NCBI GenBank assembly: GCA_900549645.1
Contig: URPD01000026.1
Coordinates: forward strand, 1-24,535
Reading direction: 5' to 3'
DNA from: an uncultured Eubacteriales bacterium
GTDB lineage: Bacteria; Bacillota; Clostridia; Oscillospirales; Oscillospiraceae
DNA: 24,535 nucleotides
Under the pieces are notes generated by a model that saw only the letters and a list, made by a program, of their open reading frames with translations, did not search any database and was not told the origin of the DNA. Positions 23,301 to 24,535 of this stretch are shown piece by piece (positions within the stretch are counted from its first letter, which is position 1; every line of letters starts with the position of its first letter). The position numbers and the translations under genes were made by a program.

Positions 23301-24535
23301 AGCACGATGTTACCAAGAGCATCCCGGTCAATCCCGACAGTGACAATAACGTAATTACCTTCTATTATTATCAGAACGTCACCCTGACCGCGAACAGCGA
23401 CAGCAAGCCCTATGATGGCACGGAGCACTCCGTAAGCGGCTTCACCGGAGCACCGGAAGAGGCTGACTTCTCCGCCATCACCGTCGGCGCGTCGGGCACC
23501 GATGCAGGCACCTATCCCGCAGCATTTGCGGAAGGCACCGTCGGCACAACTGACGCGGCAAAGAAGTACATCGTCGTCGAGGCAAACGACGGCCGCCTCG
23601 TGATAAGCCCGATATCCGCAGTCATCACCATCGAGGCAGCCAGCGACAGCAAGCCCTATGACGGCACCCCGCTCACCAAGGACCGCTACACCTTCACTCA
23701 GGGCGTCCTCGTAAATGGCGACATACTGCACGTAGTCGTCGAGGGCAGCGTGATTGATGTTGACGAAGGCAAAGTTGTGAACGAAATCACTCGCTACTAC
23801 GTCACGACTGCTGACGGCAGCAGAGACGTCACCAAGAGCTACACGTTTGGCGAGATTGTCAACGGTACGCTTGAAATCACCCCGCGCGAAATCACTCTGA
23901 CCTCCGGCTCCGACGAGAAGATCTACGACGGCACTCCGCTCACCAAGGACGAAGTCACCGTCTCCGCCCCCGGCTTCGTTGACGGCGAAGGCGCAACCTA
24001 CACCGTGACCGGCAGCCAGACCAAAGTCGGCGAAAGCGACAACAGCTTCACCTACAAGCTGAATGACAACACCTATGCTTCCAACTACACTATCACTCCG
24101 GAATACGGCAAGCTGAAAGTTAAGCCCGTTACCGCTGAAGTGGTCGTCACCATCACCGAGCACAGCGGCAGCGCAAAGTATGACGGCACCGAAAAGACCG
24201 TCACCGGTTACGACGTCACCAGTATCAGCAACCCGCTCTACACCGTGAACGACTTCAACTTCAGCGGCGACGCCACCATCAAGGGCACTGACGCTGATAC
24301 CTACGCCATGAACCTCGTTCCCGGCAACTTCGAGAACAACAACCCGAACTTCAAGAACGTCCGCTTCAATATCCTCGACGGTACGCTTGTGATCACCCCG
24401 CGCGTCCTGACCATCACTTCCGGCTCTGACTCGAAGGAATACGACGGCACCCCGCTCACCAACAGCAAAATCACCGTCACCGGCGACGGCTTCGCTGAGA
24501 ACGAGGGCGCGACCTACGATGTCACCGGCAGCCAG
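20378..24535 (+). CDS. Giant secreted surface protein / adhesin (3' end beyond window)
   Basis: The frame is open for 1386 codons with no stop before the window end. A Sec signal peptide (MKKRLFALFLCLCMVMTLLP, cleavage likely after VFA, residue 25) marks export. Residues about 50-130 and 200-267 look like InlB B (Listeria-Bacteroides) repeats (TFNTTGGSMVPSS, GYTFKGWSLS, TLYAVWEG). Similar units with FKGWYT or FKGWAD are near 530-615 and 762-845. MucBP-like units (VEFYYQDSKG and CTVRYLWNGTNEKV) span about 850-1000. From about residue 1000 there are MBG-like Ig-type repeats with KPYDGT. Such proteins bind host or mucus ligands and usually end in LPXTG or S-layer domains, not visible here. The ribosome binding site GGGGAGG (20358-20364) is an unusually long 13 bases from ATG. 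Confidence 0.9.
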   Translation, partial: MKKRLFALFLCLCMVMTLLPVSVFAEGTEAQYGLVGGGASVTSVNPVETPDTHITFKFYNGKTLLDTQVVNADGQLTAPATPAIGSSRKFLGWYAVDDKGQLEAQEFDFSNAYTTYSGRSEVKVMAKFEAVYYVYFMTVDGQVHSTAIANEANDFKVTPPTDYEPKGKKVTGWVVGDNEFTANTVVSADTYVYPVTADCYWVTFNTTGGSMVPSSSVTKGDTLELSGVTAPTRTGYTFKGWSLSENGTLITSITPAADTTLYAVWEGKNVNYTVVYWGQNPDNPYVYDTLLGSDASKTAKVGETVTGSSTIPTSIANRQYFTYKDSDSAVVSADGSTVINVRLNRKIYKVTFDLGNSSKNSMTVNGKTYYGGRNAEKYVLEARYEQNIESLWPTASNFNSDSGFQGWSITGIKNIATSKRITMTADLCSSSGKTAKANYNASCLDHLYYMFESFDQTSPINENERMYFNGVYYDKSTEYSQDANSGGGDWDQKAITGMKASGTQTTVLQDDGLWFNPNPKERNVFLYYTRNEYKLIKSNYGTQTTESMKYGAPLDDKGAAPARPAGFSESAVFKGWYTVPVAQITDTTLPYDFSGKTMPLDGLTLYAYWVKQPVTLTVQVPSIGYDKSNSEVAIGTVISGVDVFKDAEAEIAEAGRTVLKWVYEDGTAVDVNSAIDRNTTIKAVLEGEVYNLTYDTGTDASITDENRYEYEALAQVKDGSGLKNGKQMFAYWTDDAGNVYYPGSYVTMTRDMTLTAHYVDPSVKVMLTYHANYTGNDETFTTDAVPNNDKVTVMAYDATGLPSRLGYQFKGWADTADADTANYPAGSEARLDNNGSNDLYAVWEAIDVNYKVEFYYQDSKGNYPDKANDDDIVTRQGETDSTVSVTDDDKLPKQNGKYVYDESYTGNVERGIVAADGSLVLKLYFKLNQASCTVRYLWNGTNEKVAEDDVFDSQTVSKTFTANPKPIANCTIVPEHDVTKSIPVNPDSDNNVITFYYYQNVTLTANSDSKPYDGTEHSVSGFTGAPEEADFSAITVGASGTDAGTYPAAFAEGTVGTTDAAKKYIVVEANDGRLVISPISAVITIEAASDSKPYDGTPLTKDRYTFTQGVLVNGDILHVVVEGSVIDVDEGKVVNEITRYYVTTADGSRDVTKSYTFGEIVNGTLEITPREITLTSGSDEKIYDGTPLTKDEVTVSAPGFVDGEGATYTVTGSQTKVGESDNSFTYKLNDNTYASNYTITPEYGKLKVKPVTAEVVVTITEHSGSAKYDGTEKTVTGYDVTSISNPLYTVNDFNFSGDATIKGTDADTYAMNLVPGNFENNNPNFKNVRFNILDGTLVITPRVLTITSGSDSKEYDGTPLTNSKITVTGDGFAENEGATYDVTGSQ
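23376..24535 (+). repeat. Tandem MBG-like Ig repeats within the surface protein
   Basis: At least five units of about 82-89 codons follow one another, each with a TATGACGGCAC-like core (encoding YDGT) at 23411, 23657, 23923, 24179 and 24440. Units three and five, and parts of two, are alike at the DNA level (GGCACYCCGCTCACCAA). The fifth unit is cut by the window end. Such arrays form extended stalks and can change copy number by recombination. Confidence 0.85.

Noticed and set aside
21914..24163. A 749-codon open frame on the minus strand
   Set aside because: It lies wholly antisense to the surface-protein gene, has no ribosome binding site, and its repeats mirror the sense-strand repeats. 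Biased codon use in the sense frame removes stops on this strand.
23376..24535. Regular repeats as a possible CRISPR array
   Set aside because: Units are about 250 bases long, in an open coding frame, and encode Ig-like domains. There are no short repeats with unique spacers and no cas genes.

Overview
The window looks like a chromosomal segment of a GC-rich, spore-forming gut Clostridium relative, most likely Oscillospiraceae-like. This is an inference from gene content: a SpoIVFB-type membrane protease beside an M23 protein, the paired radical-SAM genes typical of Clostridia, a zinc-ribbon XRE regulator, strong GGAGG ribosome binding sites, sigma-A promoters with 17-base spacers, and a giant Gram-positive surface protein. 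No sequence search was possible.

Layout. (1) 1-2770: the nearly complete recG helicase gene with its terminator, then a small lipoprotein gene with its own promoter. (2) 2772-7814, minus strand: a compact four-gene polysaccharide operon (flippase, GT4 glycosyltransferase, O-antigen polymerase/ligase-like protein, GT2 glycosyltransferase). It is divergent from a PAPS-type sulfotransferase gene (8081-9127). The space between them holds two diverged copies of a promoter-bearing segment about 110 bp long. (3) 9196-14350, mostly minus strand: rplS with a leader, the TIGR03936/TIGR03960 radical-SAM pair, and a SpoIVFA/SpoIVFB-like pair. An XRE regulator on the opposite strand sits between the two pairs. 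(4) 14417-17036, plus strand: tRNA-Pro(CGG) with a consensus promoter and terminator, an AT-richer GNAT acetyltransferase, and a lipoprotein with an HExxH metallopeptidase domain. (5) 17082-18646, minus strand: an isolated phage-type lysis cassette (45-aa protein, NlpC/P60 endolysin, coiled-coil membrane protein, holin) under one strong promoter with an operator-like inverted repeat. (6) 18886-24535, plus strand: a regulator with two HTH domains, a 254-base intergenic region with several predicted hairpins, and the first 1386 codons of a very large secreted surface protein, open at the window end.

How the parts fit. The polysaccharide genes could make, export and polymerise a surface glycan, and the sulfotransferase may decorate it. 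The last block pairs a regulator with a surface adhesin on the same strand. The lysis cassette lacks phage structural genes and may be domesticated.

The items I consider most worth follow-up are the adhesin leader, where two hairpins present the same nine-base loop motif (GCGTCTCAG), the orphan lysis cassette, and the duplicated divergent promoter between the glycan operon and the sulfotransferase gene.
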